From the NCBI GenBank assembly GCA_013368315.1, contig JAACJM010000001.1, positions 1,054,001 through 1,118,000 on the forward strand: a DNA stretch of 64,000 bases, written 5' to 3'. Shown here one piece after another: positions 33,148 to 44,343 of the stretch. Made by a program: the position numbers and the translations under genes. Position 1 is the first letter of the stretch. Every line of letters starts with the position of its first letter. This DNA comes from Tetrapyrgos nigripes. Lineage: Eukaryota > Basidiomycota > Agaricomycetes > Agaricales > Campanellaceae. The notes under the pieces are model-generated. The model searched no databases, was not told where the DNA came from, and saw only the letters and a program-made list of their open reading frames with translations.

Positions 33148-34947
33148 ATGCAGAAAAACGTTGGATCCAACTTGGGAACTGTCCAGGCCTATATTCTGAA
33201 CCATCTCCTTGATGCTATTCAGTATGTCCGTCGTCGCAGCAAGAAATTTCGGAGTGATGGCAGTCAGCCTACGATTCGGACACTGCTTACAGAGTTTAAT
33301 GACACAATTACAATTTGCCAGACGAGACTGTCCTCTGGTTCGAGCTCCTTCCGTGATCTGCAGCGGGGTGTGGTAGAGCTGCAACGCGCATGTCTCTACA
33401 CTCTGGCTTTGTTGGACTATCTAGCCATTTTCCATCCGAGGATACTTTCGGAAGAGCAGCCTACCCATGTCGCTGATCGCATGGGAGCGTTTGTGTGGAA
33501 CGATAGAGATGCGTTGTTGTTGTACAGAGCGGGTCTGCCTACGTACCATGTACGGCACTACAGTGACTTTCATGCTCAAAACATCCTCGAGACCACTGAA
33601 CTGATTGCGCCAAACTCAATCTGTACAGCCGCCGCCATTCCTCCCTACCCAATCATTTACACTGGCCAGGCTGGCGCAGATGAAAAATTTTCCGCTATCA
33701 GGACTGCTTCAATCCGTTGTTTTTCGGGCGAAAATCCTTTTGAAAATATGCATCTACCTGGTGCCTACCAGTCTTCCTACGAAATCGGCGTCAGCTCGAT
33801 AGTCTCCTCTACACGTTCCGCTCCCTCCCTTCCTGGTCCCTCAAGGACAGTAGCGTCACATGTCATCGCGTCTTCATTAGCTCCATACCCAAAAACCAAA
33901 GCTCAGCGGATGGATGCTAAAAAACAGAATACGGACAAAGGAAAAGAAAAAAGCGTCAAATTGTAAGAGTTTCTCTTTTATACTGCGGCCATTTACTTAT
34001 ACTATTACTAGCTCCAACCAGTTCACGCGATACGTTCGCAGATTTACCCGCCGAAGACGATTTCGCACCACCTGCTATCCCGGCTTGGAGGAACGTCAAC
34101 CAGACCATAGATATCACCCAGAAAGACACTTTCGCCGTGAAGACCTCGTACCTAGAAGCACACCTGTTCCCGAGCCAGGTGTTTTTTTTTGGAAATCAGG
34201 ACAAGAAGAGGCAATTGTCATATATCAGACAGTGGTCCTATATGCGTGCGGTCTGGCTGCAAACGTGTCGACAAGGGCAACCCCTTGTAAAGGCTAAAAT
34301 TTGGCGCAAGATCTTATCCACAGTGGTCACTGGTCCTTGGAAAACTGACCAGCAGGCCCGCAAAAAGCAGGATGGAGAGCATAAAGAGGCGACGGAGCTT
34401 CTATGAAAAGTATGCGCCTAGTGGTTCTTTCCTCGCTCCTGCTGGGTTTGGCGAAGGCTTGCAGCCGTCCGATGCCAAGAGTCTAATTCGGGAAGTCAGT
34501 CTATTCAATTTCCGTTGCCAGCTCTCCGCTCTGGATCAAGTAGCTGACAAGACACGACCCAAACCATCTCCCATGCTTTCTCAAGCAGACTTGGAGACTG
34601 CTTTGGCACATCATTGTCGGACTCGCGGACGATTGATCGAATCAGTCTTCAACATGTCTGACAGGTTCACCCATTCCCCCGTTCCCTTCACCTTGCATTC
34701 GATGGAGACCAACACTGGACTGGCCGCAGAGCATTGGGCTGAGCGTCAAAAGTCGGTACACGCACTATGGAAATTGATGGATTCTTGGCCTGGAACTAAG
34801 CCCGATTTCTGGTACCGAGGGGAGGATGATAACCTGGTCAATATGCCGGGTCCTGGAGCTCAATGGGAACGATGCGTGGCAGAGTTTTATGTTCAGGCGT
34901 TCTATAATTACTATGGCTATCCACCCGTATTACCTTGCAGAATTTGA
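33148..34947 (+). CDS. Agaricomycete lineage-specific family protein (apparent frame breaks)
   Basis: Exon 33148-33962 and exon 34012-34947. Recognisable stretches: LGTVQAYILNHLLDAIQYVR, a coiled part, HVADRMGAFVWNDRDALLLY then RAGLPTYHVRHYSDFHAQNI; in exon 2 PPAIPAWRNVNQTIDITQ, RQLSYIRQWSYMRAVWLQTC and WAERQKSVHALWKLMDSW. I know the RMGAF...AGLPVW-like part from large unnamed gene families of mushroom genomes; the function is unknown and expansion through mobile elements is possible. As written the frame breaks twice: before the intron (A6 run at 33947-33952 or 33919-33924) and at the A5 run 34362-34366. Removing one A at each place gives one frame of 582 residues. So this is either a pseudogene or an intact gene with sequence errors. 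Confidence 0.6.
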
Positions 34948-35387
34948 GCATACTTGTAACTTTTTGGCAGTGCGTTTATAATACATGGACTTGTCCTTAT
35001 TACATTGTGTATCATGTAGGCTATGTAATGAGGAAAAGGAGCGGTCATTACGATAAGCTTCTGCGAGCCTCGTGTAATAGTGGACTTCTCTACTATTATT
35101 ATTGAGGGATGAGGGACTAGTAGGGGTGGGACGGCATCACCCGACGAGTTACTACTCGTAAGGCTTTTTTTTCAAGGTCACTTGCTTGCTGACCACCACG
35201 AAATACCGCGACCTTGCTTTCTAACGCATTATTGTGACCCCAACTGTAGCTGTGGTTTTGTATCTGACTGCAGTCAGACACGTCGCCCTGTCCGATATCT
35301 TTTTTTTTCAATTTTGGTACGCCTCGGTAAGCATTCAACAGTTCACGACGCGTCGATTTCTAGCTAATCGCATCTCTACCTCTAAGA
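34948..35387. other. Intergenic region
   Basis: About 440 bases between two plus-strand genes, with T-runs (35164-35172, 35300-35309) and no supportable frame. It probably contains the 3' end of the preceding gene and the promoter of the following one. Confidence 0.4.
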
Positions 35388-37191
35388 ATGTCATTCAGTG
35401 ATTCTTTTACGCCTCTCAAACACGGTCTCTCAACTGAGAGCCATCGGACGGCATTACCCCCAAGCAAGCGCTTACAGCGCTTCTCCAACGCGACAACCAC
35501 GAACGGTCGTTCGCCTCATCACGTTCTGATGATGAGGAAATGACCATCTCCCCTAGAAATCCTTCAGTGGGCCAGCTTCTTCCAGGCCTTCAGACCAGCG
35601 GGGACGAGGACACGGATACAGACGAATTCGATCGCGCGAAGAAGACGAGAAAGAGCAGAATCCGAAATCGTTCACGATGGAAGTACTAGATAGCGAGGAA
35701 GGGAAATTTTTCGCCACGGACGTCTTAGATACAGATAGACAGCCTGGACTACGACCTTCAGGGACGTCGGAACCCAACAAGCCATTACCTTTTGACAGAA
35801 GTCTGCTCTCGCAGTTTAACCATTCAACGAACTCGACCTCAGTGCCTCCCAACAACTCACCTCATGATGTGCCGTCTTCATCCCAAATCATCTTCACCGA
35901 GGACTCTTGGCCCTTCACTGATGAACTCTGGCCTCGTGTAAAAAGCATGTCCATCGGAAACACGGATGTTGGGGGCGAAAAACAGGTTGACCAAGAGGAC
36001 GAGCATGAAGAAGACTCAGACGCCATCATCCGGTTTGGGTACAAAATATCCATGAACTCACTGCCTTCCGACAACATCTTTACCAAGGAACTTTGGCCTG
36101 ATAGCAACAGTTCCGGAGTCCTTCCTGACACAAACCAGGATACTGAAATTCCTCTCTTTCTCTCCAACGACGCCGATGAAAACGACTACCTGTCCCTTGG
36201 AGACTGCTTTCCGAAGCAATACTCCCACGACTTGCTCGTGGATGAGCGACCTGTCGAACCACCTGAACCTTCCTTCACTCCACACAAGCCATGGACGGTG
36301 GTATCGTCTGGGAACAAACAGAATAAAGCCAGGTCGAAATGTTTGGTCTGTGGAAAACCCAGTGATCTCAAGTGCAAGATCACTAAACCAGGGAAGAAAT
36401 CAAAACGTCCCGCCAACGATTACTTCTCTATTCCCGCTCGCTTGACAACGTATACGGACACCGTCTGGGTGTGTTTATGCAAAGATTGCCACACCAAAGT
36501 GGACGACGGACTGAGCGAAGAGAACGGGTAGGAGGGGGATGGAGAATGCACAGGTCCTTGCTGGAGGGAAGGGGTAGTACTTACCAGAGGCAGAGACATG
36601 TGTGGGATTTGCGTTAGGTTCCTGGAGATGCCCCAAGTGAAGAAGGAAAAAGTCCCTGCTTCGGAGAGATGCAAAAGCACGGGCTGCAAGCGGAAGAAAG
36701 CTGAGGAAAAAGTAAAGGTGTATTGCGGAGTACATTGGAGGATGCTGTGGGAGTCCGTGCATCGTCTTAGAGACAGGAAAGTAGGACAAGGGCCCAACTC
36801 TCCTACACCTCAGCCTGAAGGAACGTGTCAGGTGTACCGTTGCTTAAAACAAACTGGAAGATCCAATGACGGTTATCCCGACTGGCTTTGCCTCTGTCCC
36901 ATTCATTGGCATCGCCTCCACTTCCTCCTCGAGCATCCGCTCTGGGGCTCGGTTCTCTCTCGTGCTTTAGGTCTCACACCTATCTCAGATCCTGCACTAT
37001 TATCTGTACCTCCCGACGCAGCACTTCCTGCACCTGCACCTCCAGAAATTCGGAAATCAAAACCCAAACCCACGTCCAATCCAACGCAGTCCCCCTCTGA
37101 GCCACAAGGACCGTTTTGCATATGCAAAAAGCGGTCTGGCATCCATCCAGCAGACGACCTCCGTTTAACAGAAGCATGGGCTCTCTTTTGA
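35388..37191 (+). CDS. Protein with repeated Cys/His modules, unnamed (gene A)
   Basis: Exons 35388-35505, 35594-36527 and 36588-37191 join in phase to give 551 residues. Residues 40-300 are acidic and Ser/Pro-rich with two repeats of a WPFTDELWPR-like motif (also FTKELWPDS) and RFGYKI. The second half has Cys/His clusters: KCLVCGKPSDLKCK then WVCLCKDCHTKV (36340-36492); MCGICVRF; ERCKSTGCKRKK then YCGVHWRML (36670-36740); TCQVYRCLKQTG then LCLCPIHWHRL (36826-36915); and FCICKKRSG. Two modules share C-x4-C-x(12-16)-C-x2-H-W. This looks like repeated zinc sites, perhaps for DNA or protein binding. I know no named domain with this pattern. The exon 2 acceptor at 35594 is chosen because the alternatives run into a stop. 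Confidence 0.6.
37114..37129. repeat. Perfect 16-base palindrome
   Basis: ttttgcatatgcaaaa equals its own reverse complement. It lies inside the last exon of gene A (coding FCICKK) and about 220 bases before gene B, so it could also serve as a site in the gene B promoter. Confidence 0.75.
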
Positions 37192-37351
37192 GAGCAATCG
37201 TGGTCCATTACCGGACCCCAAGCGCGCACAATTATGCACATCATCCTCCTCTCAGTCTCAGCTCAACGCCACGAAGTCCACTCACGAGCAGTCGGGTTCT
37301 GAGGAGGAAAACATCATCTTTCCCGATGAAAAAAATCTCGCCAGCCAGAGT

Positions 37352-38911
37352 ATGTCCTTTCAGGACGGGGACACTGATACAGATGGCGAAGATGACCAGC
37401 GAGAGCAGGACATTGCAGCAAGATTTGGATATATTATATTCCAAAACTTGTTTAAAATGGAGCTACCTGACGGGTTACGATATGGCGATTTTAAGGAGTT
37501 TACCCTGGGCGTGCTAGATTGTGTATGGTCGGCAGACAAAGTGGAGCTCCAGTCAATCACAGAAGAGGGGGCAAAAGGGACTAAGGGAGACGAGGCTGAA
37601 AAGGAAGAGAGAGTTGAGAGAGTTGCCACCGAGGAAGAGTTAATGCCTCTCCGGGCATTAGGATTGTCTGAGCAACCAGCGTCTGCTGAGGTGTGTGAAA
37701 ATATTATGGAAAAGTAAGTGAAACTGCGGCTTCTACTCAAGTTATTGACACCATTCTGACCAAATACGCAGATTCAAATATCATATTGAGCCAGGTCAGT
37801 TATCCCATGCATTCCATTTTTTTACTTATCTTTCAACCCTTTTCTAGATGAGAGTCACGAAACAAGAAACCAACGTACTGTTCCGAAAGAAAGGAAAGAA
37901 CCTGGGGACAACGCTCGCACGCCCTTTCATGTGCACTGGGTGGTGCTCATCTCAGAAATCATGACTCGAAAATTTGAAGATTCTACGACTGATGATTTTA
38001 GGAAGAAGTGGGTGGATGGCATGGCCGAGGTAAGTTGTGTGTGTCTTGGTATGGGATAGGTTGCTAATGATTTTAGGCGAGCAACGCCTGGCAGAAGATC
38101 AAACTCTCTTATGTGGACAGAAAGCTGCTGACAGAGGCCCTTAGCATTGCTTATTATGACCGAAATACAGAACAACAGACTGCTGTTGGTTATTTTGCAG
38201 GAGGAAAAAATCGGACTCCCAGCATTCAGATCCTGTTCGAACAGGGTGTGAGTGATTTCTTGTCTTCATTTGCGTGCAAGTGCTCACATTTTCTCTAGAT
38301 TACCATGGAGTGGGTCCCTTACGCTCAAAAGCTGGTTTTTAATTGATTCACCTTTTTTTAGAGGTAATAAGATTCGGCGAAGACAAGAACTTGAAGCTAG
38401 GGGTACGCAAATCACAGATGATGAATGTACAGTGTATTGTGGCGAATGCGGCAGGCGCGTCCGCCTTTCGGGGGCTTATGTGTCGAGCCATTGGAATAAA
38501 CACAAGTCCCGCTGTGCAAGGCAAGTATCACTGATGTCCTATGAGTATATTGTCCTGACCATGATGTATGTTCTTTCAGCATACAAGCACGGGACAAGGA
38601 GCTGGAAAATAGACGTGCGCTTCTTGAAGCAGACGGTGCCGAAGTTGGGGGAGAAAAAGGTTAGATGTAAAGGGTGTCGAGCAGAGCTCACCCTCGCTAC
38701 AGTTTATGGGTGGGGCCATTGGGAGGCACACAAGTCTGCGTGTAAGGGGTGAGTACCACTGACATCTTGGGAGGTCTTTGTTTTAACATAAATTATTCTT
38801 TTCAGACGTTCTTTGGAAGCAGGAGCAGGAGCAGGATCTGGATCTGGAGGACGGGGAAGAGGCAAGGGAAGAGGCAGGGGAAGAGGCAGGGGAAGAGGAA
38901 CAGTGCAGTAA
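37352..38911 (+). CDS. Protein with twin CCHHC-like fingers and Gly-Arg tail, unnamed (gene B)
   Basis: Eight exons: 37352-37713, 37772-37794, 37848-38029, 38077-38247, 38299-38309 (11 bases), 38362-38520, 38580-38748 and one ending at 38911. Start MSFQDGDTDTDGEDDQREQD, RFGYIIFQNL, acidic stretch; middle HVHWVVLISEIMTRKFEDST, WVDGMAEASNAWQKIKLSYV, GGKNRTPSIQILFEQGITME; a charged helix; then two fingers, CGECGRRVRLSGAYVSSHW-NKHKSRC and CKGCRAELTLATVYGWGHW-EAHKSAC, both C-x2-C-x13-H-W-x2-H-x3-C; last a Gly/Ala/Ser then GRGRGKGRGRGRG tail. Between the fingers one base too many (near 38647-38658) breaks the frame. The sixth intron begins with gcaagt (GC-AG). The GRG tail suggests RNA or nucleic acid binding. 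The family has no name known to me. Confidence 0.62.
38855..38900 (+). repeat. Short tandem repeat coding for Gly-Arg tail
   Basis: Near-perfect 12-base units (ggaagaggcagg) encode the GRGRG end of gene B. A long antisense frame (Pro-Leu repeats) is produced on the other strand and is not a gene. Confidence 0.7.
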
Positions 38912-39708
38912 GTATCTCCTTGCTCTGAGGCTGGAGTCCCCGACTCCGACCGAAGGGAGGGGAGGGAGGGGCCAACTGACTGACATGCATCCACCGTGGC
39001 CGGGCACGGTTTTAATTTCTTGACGGTCAGCTCCGACATGGAAAGTTCTTTTGGTTCTATACCCCTAGTTTCGTCGTTCCTGAACAATGACCATCTCTGA
39101 ATCCCTTCGTTGCGCTGCGAGTAGTTGCCCACGGTTCCTAACGTTAACTGCCAAAGAATACTCTGTTCTGTTCAACAAATTGTCGGCGACCGACCTTAGA
39201 CAACTGCGCCTCCAAAAGGCAACTCAAACCTGATCGGTTACAGGCTGTGTCTGAACTCTTAGTACAGAAAGTAACGACACTAATCAATTGATCCCCATTG
39301 ATCAGTGCTTCGCCGATTGGCGCTAGAGATCTCGGTCAACTTGTTGCTCGAGGACGGATAGAGAGCTAGGCCGGCAAAACCACCAAGGAACATCGTTGGT
39401 TTGAAAGTAGTTATGGTACATTGAGTAGATCTAGACGACGCATGCACTATCCTGGGAGTAAATATATCGTCAATGCTTCAAAGAGGCGAGATTGCGTTGG
39501 GGGAACACACCAACTTGAATGAGCTTCGAGGAAACTCTGCCTCAATCATCTTCAATCCAACCTAGACTGAGCATGCTCAGTGGGTTCCCGTCTAGCAGCA
39601 GGTTGAGGTTGAGCGAGAGTATGGCGTCGACTGCGCGTATATGCCGGGAGCGAGCATGTAGTCGCAGTACTACGTCCCATTACATCATCGGTCTTCTTTC
39701 TTCTCCCA
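38912..39708. other. Intergenic region, no gene seen
   Basis: About 800 bases between gene B and the fasciclin gene. G-rich purine repeats continue at its left end (gggaggggagggagggg near 38955). No convincing open frame, tRNA or inverted repeat was found by eye. Confidence 0.45.
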
Positions 39709-42510
39709 ATGCTTTGGCTCCTCTTTGCACTCCCGCTCTCTCTTGCTCTTCAGGTCCCCTTTGACGTCCATGTCTCATCTACAACCCTCGTCGATGCTCT
39801 CAGCAACGACTCAGACTACTCTTCTCTACTTTATCTCCTCCAACGGGCCCGTCTAATACCTACGTTAAACAGGTTGAATGGCAGCACCCTCTTTGCTCCT
39901 ACCAACGACGCCATCAATCGACACCGGAATCCCCTCTGGAATGCTATTATTGAAGATCCTAATTACTCATCCAACGACAATATCAACCAGCAGCTACGGC
40001 AGGAGCTCTTCTACCATCTGCTGAATTATTCCATCACAGCTTTTCCAGAAGACCAAGCCTCTTTGCAGGTACACAAGACCTTGCAATTTCCCCATATTCC
40101 TCTCCAACCTCCAACTCATGAACCACCACCAAATCCTCCGTGGTTACCCGTCCCGGGTGGCTCTTTGGGCAACGAACCGCAGCGCTTGCGAGTGGCATCA
40201 CGGAAGGAAAACGCATGGGTTGGTGTAGACGCATTTGCAAAGGGAGGTGCGAAAGTTGTCAAAGGCCGAGTGGATGCCGGAAACGGCGTGTTGTTGGGCA
40301 TAGACGACGTGCTGGTATCTCCACCCGATTTAGGTGTGTTGTTCTTTCATGTACCTGACGTTTACTTGGTATTCATCTTTTTCGCAGCCACTGTTCTATC
40401 GCAAACAAAATCGGCTTCCTACTTTCACAACGTCCTTACCCCCGAGATTCGCAAGCTCCTGAATTCAACCTCATCGTTGACTGTTTTCCTACCTGTGAAC
40501 AAAGCATGGGATGCTTTAGACCCATACGAGCGGATATATTTAGAGAGCCCTTATGCGACTGACGATCTGAACCGCATATTGAATATGCATGCCGTCGTTG
40601 AAGATGATGTGAAATGGTCAGACTTGTTTGAACCAGCCATAAACCGTAAATCGTTTTCCAAACCCGTCCATTCTTGTTCTAACTTGACCTGCAGTAACGA
40701 CAATTGACGGAACCACTCTTGAGATTGTTGTCGCTCCCGAGAAGACAATGATTTCCACTGCCGAGCTCGTCCATCCCGACATATATGCTTCAAACGGTGT
40801 CCTTCACCTGGTCTCATCTCTTCTCATTCCTGATGGTGCCCTCCGAATCACACCTGAGAAATATCTCCTCTCCCTCGGTTGCACGTCATTTGTTGACCTC
40901 ATACATGATTCAGAACTCACGTCACTTATAAACGACACCGATGCCCAATACACGATTTTGGCACCAGACGATGATGTCCTGTCAGTAAATGGTGGTCCCG
41001 ACCTTCCGGAGCGTGGAAGTGAAGAGTTGAAGAAGTTGTTGCAGTATCACTTCATTCCCGGCATCTGGAAACCCAAGAAATTCAAGAATGGAATGCTTGT
41101 GAAAACAGCACTTTTAGAGCCAGGGTTAAACAACGGAAGCCAGGTCCTCAGTGTTGAGGTTGATGATGATAACAAGCAGGATGATTCTTGGAAGTCTCTG
41201 TCATTTGGTGGTGCTAGCGTTATGCGTGAACCTGGTAAGTAAGCGCAGTCATTTTAGCCCTGACATTCTTGCTAAACGCTGCCTACAGTCCAAGTGAACA
41301 ATAATGCCTTGATATATTTCATATCCAAACCGGTAGTTCCTCCTACGGACGCTTTGGAAACTGCCCGTCCAAAATTGGACCTATCCGCATTCCTTCTTGC
41401 CATCTTGGCAACTTCCATCGGCGACCAAATTAGAAACACTTCCAGTACATCTCCCTTAATTCCACGTAATCCTGCCTTTGAGCGTCTAGGCCTTCTCGTC
41501 AGCAACCATCTGCTGGTTAGTTCGAAACCAGATCTAGAAAAAGTGTTGCTGCATCACACACTGAATACGGTGCAGTACGCTGCTGCTCTAGAGAATGGTA
41601 CTCAACATACTTTTGCAACATTAGAGGGTTCGGATCTCAGTTTGGATAGGAAAAGTAATGGAAGTATCTTTCTAAGTGGAAGTGGCGGGTGGGTTGGGAT
41701 GAAAGCAGAACTCTATACTCAGGATATGCTCACTCAGACTGGTGTCGTACATGAACTTTCCGACATACTCATCCCGAGATCCGTCGAATTGACTATTGGC
41801 AAACTGGTCAAAGCCGGGAAAGGAAGTACCATGGCCAGTCTTATAACCAAGGCAGGAATGGATTGGGTACTCAACGGAACGGCACCACCCGAAGGTTCAC
41901 CATGGGCTGAAGAAGGGCTCGGTAACGTTGCAGGCTGGACACTTTTATGTCCCACGGATGGTGCTTTCAAGGACTACAACCTGACTGAACTATTCGAGGA
42001 CAAGGAACAGCTCAGGCTAGTTGTCGGCCAGCACCTTATCCCTAATCCTATCAACAAAGACACCGATTCCCTGGAGGATGCCGAACCAATGTATAACAAC
42101 AGGCCTCTGATTCTCGATAATTCTCCGACGTACTCGACAGTGTATTCTTCCTCGTCAGCCTATGGAGATGTGGTGTTTAAACCATCTGAGGACGCTCAAG
42201 GGGATATATCGTCGGTATTAAGGGGGCCAGAGGGACGGACGGTACAGCGGATTGGGCTCGAGTTGTGTCATGGGGTAGATCCACTACTGGAAGCGGAATT
42301 GGAGGAGTGATTCAAATCGACCAGGTCTTGGTACCATATCAACCTACATGGTGGTATGAGTATGGAGCGCCAGTCGTGGTAGGTGTACTGGGTGTCATGC
42401 TTATCTGTGCATTTTTCTACGGTGTGAGGATTGTCTGGAGGATGGATACGACGGAAGCTACGTACGAGCCTGTAGGTGGGTTTGGGCGGGAAGACGATGA
42501 GGATTCATAA
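39709..42510 (+). CDS. Fasciclin (FAS1) domain cell-surface protein, one frame break
   Basis: Exons 39709-40333, 40388-40645, 40695-41234 and 41289-42510 give about 880 residues. Signal peptide MLWLLFALPLSLALQVP; repeated FAS1 units, seen by blocks such as NGSTLFAPTNDAINRH, SLTVFLPVNKAWDAL, YTILAPDDDVLS and GWTLLCPTDGAFKDYNLTEL with later LVVGQHLIPN; many N-glycosylation sites; a C-terminal membrane helix (YGAPVVVGVLGVMLICAFFY); and a short acidic cytosolic end. FAS1 proteins act in cell adhesion and wall organisation. The G-run at 42200-42203 seems one G short: with five G's the frame runs GYIVGIKGARGTDGTADWAR into VVSWGRSTTGSGIGGVIQID and the membrane helix; as given, it stops at 42310 before the helix. 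Confidence 0.85.
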
Positions 42511-42728
42511 ATTTTTGTATATATAAACATGTATAGTGATTTTAGACTAAGTTAACGATACTGTCGATAATTGCTATTTTGGCTTTCTTTGACCCGTGTA
42601 TTTTCACGGAAGTCGGGAAGAAAATCATGTGCTATCGTGCAAAGTCCGGTTGAGGCTAAGCGCTAAGCTCGTAAAGCATGCTCTGTATTTCCGACGCCCG
42701 CACCTTCCTTCCTTAGAGTTAGACAACC

Positions 42729-44120
42729 ATGGTACGTGTATTTGTTTCTCGTCCATCTCTGTTCTTAATAGTCTTTGTAGAGTAAAGGAAGCAGTTCCGC
42801 AGCGGCGGAAAACATCAAGGCTTTTACTGCAGGTGGTTTCGGTGGTGTCTGTGCAGTTCTTGTTGGTGAGTAGTTTGAATCTGGTTTACCTCCTTTCGGT
42901 TTCTGACAAGACCCCTCGTTCAGGCCATCCCTTTGATCTCACAAAGACCAGATTGCAGACCGCAGCACCTGGGACTTACACTGGGGCGATCGACGTAGTG
43001 AAGAGGGCGTTGGCAAAGGATGGGATAACTGGGTATGTTTGGGTATTCCTGCTCCCATGTCTAGTCATGCTGAACTTGAATTCTCTGCACGCTAGGATGT
43101 ATCGTGGTATGGTTCCACCTCTGTTAGGTGTTACACCGATATTTGCTGTTTCTTTCTGGGTAGGTTTGAAACATATTCCCCGGTCTACACAAACTTGACC
43201 TACATACACCTCAAACCAGGCCTATGATGCGTCAAAAAGGCTTATCCTCACTCTAACTCCGAATCGCAAAACCGAGACGCTATCTACACCGGAGCTAGCG
43301 GCTGCGGGTTTCTTGTCTGCAATTCCAACGACTGCGGTAACTGCTCCTGTCGAAAGAGCCAAGGTCCTTTTGCAGGTGAATGCGCTTTACCCTCGCAATG
43401 TCTGCGTATTTCTGAAAGATGTTTAGGTGCAAGGTCAAGGAGGTTCTGAGCAGAAATACAAGGGCGTTCTCGATGTCATGAGGCATTTATATAAGGAAGG
43501 AGGTATAAGGAGTATCTTCAGAGGAGCAGGAGCTACCGTTGCGCGAGATGGTCCAGGAAGTGCTGCGTAAGTCATCGTCTAGTATGTTCGTAGAGCTTTC
43601 ACTCATCTTAACTCGTAGATATTTCGCAGCGTATGAAGTGACAAAGAAGATGGTAACCCCTGCCGGTTCTTCACCCACGGACTTGAACCTTTCAGCAATC
43701 ATTTTTGCTGGAGGTATGGCTGGCGTGGCGATGTGGGCAATAGCTATCCCACCAGATGTGAGTGTTTGTGTCTGAACCGCTCTACGGTGAATTTGAACCC
43801 ATCCTATGTTTAGGTGCTGAAATCTCGTATACAAGCTGCTCCCACTGGGACCTATTCTGGATTCATGGATTGTGCTAGAAAGACGATTGCAGCTGATGGT
43901 GTTGGCGCGTTATGGAAAGGATTTGGACCTGCTATGGCACGAGTACGTCCATAGATTTCTGTGACATTTCGCTTGCCGTCTGATATACCTTCCCCAGGCT
44001 TTCCCGGCTAATGCTGCTACCTTCGTAAGTCTACTCGTAATCTTCTTACTCACTCAACTCATCTATTTTTCCTAGCTCGGTGTTGAGGCCTCGAGGAAAT
44101 TGCTAGATTCCCTGTTTTGA
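42729..44120 (+). CDS. CRC1: Mitochondrial carnitine/acylcarnitine carrier
   Basis: The first exon is just the start codon ATG (42729-42731), followed by a 49-base intron; exon 2 begins at 42781 with [20 protein letters not shown]. Three mitochondrial carrier repeats are present with their P-x-[DE]-x-x-[KR]-x-[RK] marks: [29 protein letters not shown] and [14 protein letters not shown]. The sequence [29 protein letters not shown] and [20 protein letters not shown] are characteristic of the carnitine/acylcarnitine branch. The carrier exchanges acylcarnitines for carnitine over the inner membrane for beta-oxidation. It ends [13 protein letters not shown]. About 300 residues in nine or more exons. 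Confidence 0.9.
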
Positions 44121-44343
44121 GCCTGTACTAGTAGTGTACATGTTGCCTGCACGTAATAGCACCAGGAATGAATAGAATATACGTATCGCGTGGTTTTAAT
44201 TATGTTGCGCGTGATGAAAGGTTCGACTTCTCTAAGCAAAGGTCCTTTCGCGTTTCCTTTGCTCTTCCATCTCTTCTCTTCTCTCTTTGCTCACGACACT
44301 CACGATTTGACGACAACACACGACTGCAAAACAATTTGAAACC

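Noticed and set aside
35506..35676. Reading gene A in the frame GQLLPGLQTSGDEDTDTDEF
   Set aside because: That frame stops at RSRWKY before the long conserved exon; the acceptor at 35594 joins without a stop and in the right phase for the next intron.
38704..39132. Long minus-strand frame with Pro-Leu repeats
   Set aside because: It is the antisense of the Gly-Arg-rich end of gene B; low-complexity DNA gives long frames on both strands.
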